Below are positions 63,877 to 64,000 of a DNA stretch of 64,000 nt, piece after piece. Below the pieces are notes generated by a model that worked only from the letters and a program-made list of their open reading frames with translations, searched no databases and was not told the DNA's origin. The DNA is from Halomonas sp. McH1-25 (lineage in GTDB: Bacteria; Pseudomonadota; Gammaproteobacteria; Pseudomonadales; Halomonadaceae): the NCBI RefSeq assembly GCF_022348165.1, contig NZ_JAKRFI010000011.1, positions 57,489 through 121,488 on the forward strand, given 5' to 3'. A program made the position numbers and the translations under genes. How positions within the stretch are numbered: the first letter of the stretch is position 1; the number at the start of each line of letters is the position of its first letter.

Positions 63877-64000
63877 TGACCTGCCACGAGATTTTTCCTC
63901 CATCGTCGATTAGAGTCCGACCTAACCGGAGGACGGACGATGAAACGAGCGAGATTCACGGAAGAGCAGATCATCGGCATTCTGGCCGAGCATGAAGCGG
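63877..64000 (+). mobile_element. Left end of another IS3-family element (window edge)
   Basis: The terminal sequence TGACCTGCCACGAGATTTTT and a start (63940) preceded by GGAGGA encode MKRARFTEEQIIGILAEHEA, the beginning of OrfA of an IS407-group IS3 element. The rest lies beyond the window. Confidence 0.85.
63940..64000 (+). CDS. IS3-family transposase OrfA, partial
   Basis: The first 20 codons of an IS3 OrfA (MKRARFTEEQIIGILAEHEA). This N-terminal helix-turn-helix start is highly typical of the IS407 group. The gene is cut by the window end. Confidence 0.88.
   Translation, partial: MKRARFTEEQIIGILAEHEA

Noticed and set aside
1..64000. CRISPR arrays, tRNA or rRNA genes, dif site
   Set aside because: No regularly spaced repeats, cloverleaf-type sequences or XerC/D-type site were recognised by eye on either strand.

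Overview
The window looks like a chromosomal segment of a moderately GC-rich gammaproteobacterium, most likely Halomonas or another Halomonadaceae. That placement is inferred from protein style, the TAXI-TRAP transporter, the hut cluster layout and the IS families; no rRNA or other marker gene is present. The segment is patchy: metabolic operons and signalling genes are separated by accessory stretches full of insertion-sequence remnants, toxin-antitoxin modules, duplicated gene tails and broken genes.

Layout. 0-1.5 kb: a CsrB/RsmZ-like regulatory RNA (GGA-loop hairpins, GacA-type upstream box, terminator) and a broken PD-(D/E)XK nuclease gene. 1.5-6.9 kb: a GntR/UTRA repressor divergent from a TAXI-TRAP uptake operon ending in a fumarase/adenylosuccinate-lyase superfamily enzyme. 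7-23 kb: an IS5 scrap, a PAS-GGDEF-EAL protein, a frameshifted phosphoesterase, a chemoreceptor, an outer-membrane beta-barrel, a KilA-N-like protein, a broken SRAP gene and many hypotheticals, some shorter than 60 codons. 23.5-26.8 kb: a tightly coupled four-gene cluster (His-rich membrane protein, FabH-like ketosynthase, heme-oxygenase-like diiron protein, unknown protein), the best candidate for an undescribed pathway, convergent with a CBS-PAS-GGDEF-EAL protein.

29.4-38.3 kb: a large RTX-type secreted protein flanked by two partial copies of its own tail, with a RES/Xre toxin-antitoxin pair in one gap and an AbiEi/AbiEii pair in the other. The right-hand tail copy is fused in frame to an IS3 transposase whose catalytic Glu is Lys. 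38.3-42.3 kb: a small lipoprotein, AraC, IS481 and ring-hydroxylating dioxygenase fragments, and a Tus-like terminus-binding protein with a Ter-like element in its leader; a truncated second copy of that gene and its leader lies at 53.7-54.0 kb.

42.3-53.3 kb: the histidine-utilisation region, hutI-hutG-hutU-hutH-transporter on the minus strand, a divergent YjiH-family transporter and the repressor hutC, tied together by three matching TGTATATACA-type palindromes. hutH is cut by a complete IS1182-family element with 16-bp inverted repeats and a CAAG target duplication, so this strain probably cannot deaminate histidine by this route. 53.4-64 kb: an IS30 remnant, a second RES/Xre pair, small membrane and hypothetical proteins, a Nudix protein, a tyrosine recombinase, an AT-richer operon of unknown small proteins with a palindrome repeated at two places, a degenerate IS150-like element and the start of another IS3-family element at the right edge.
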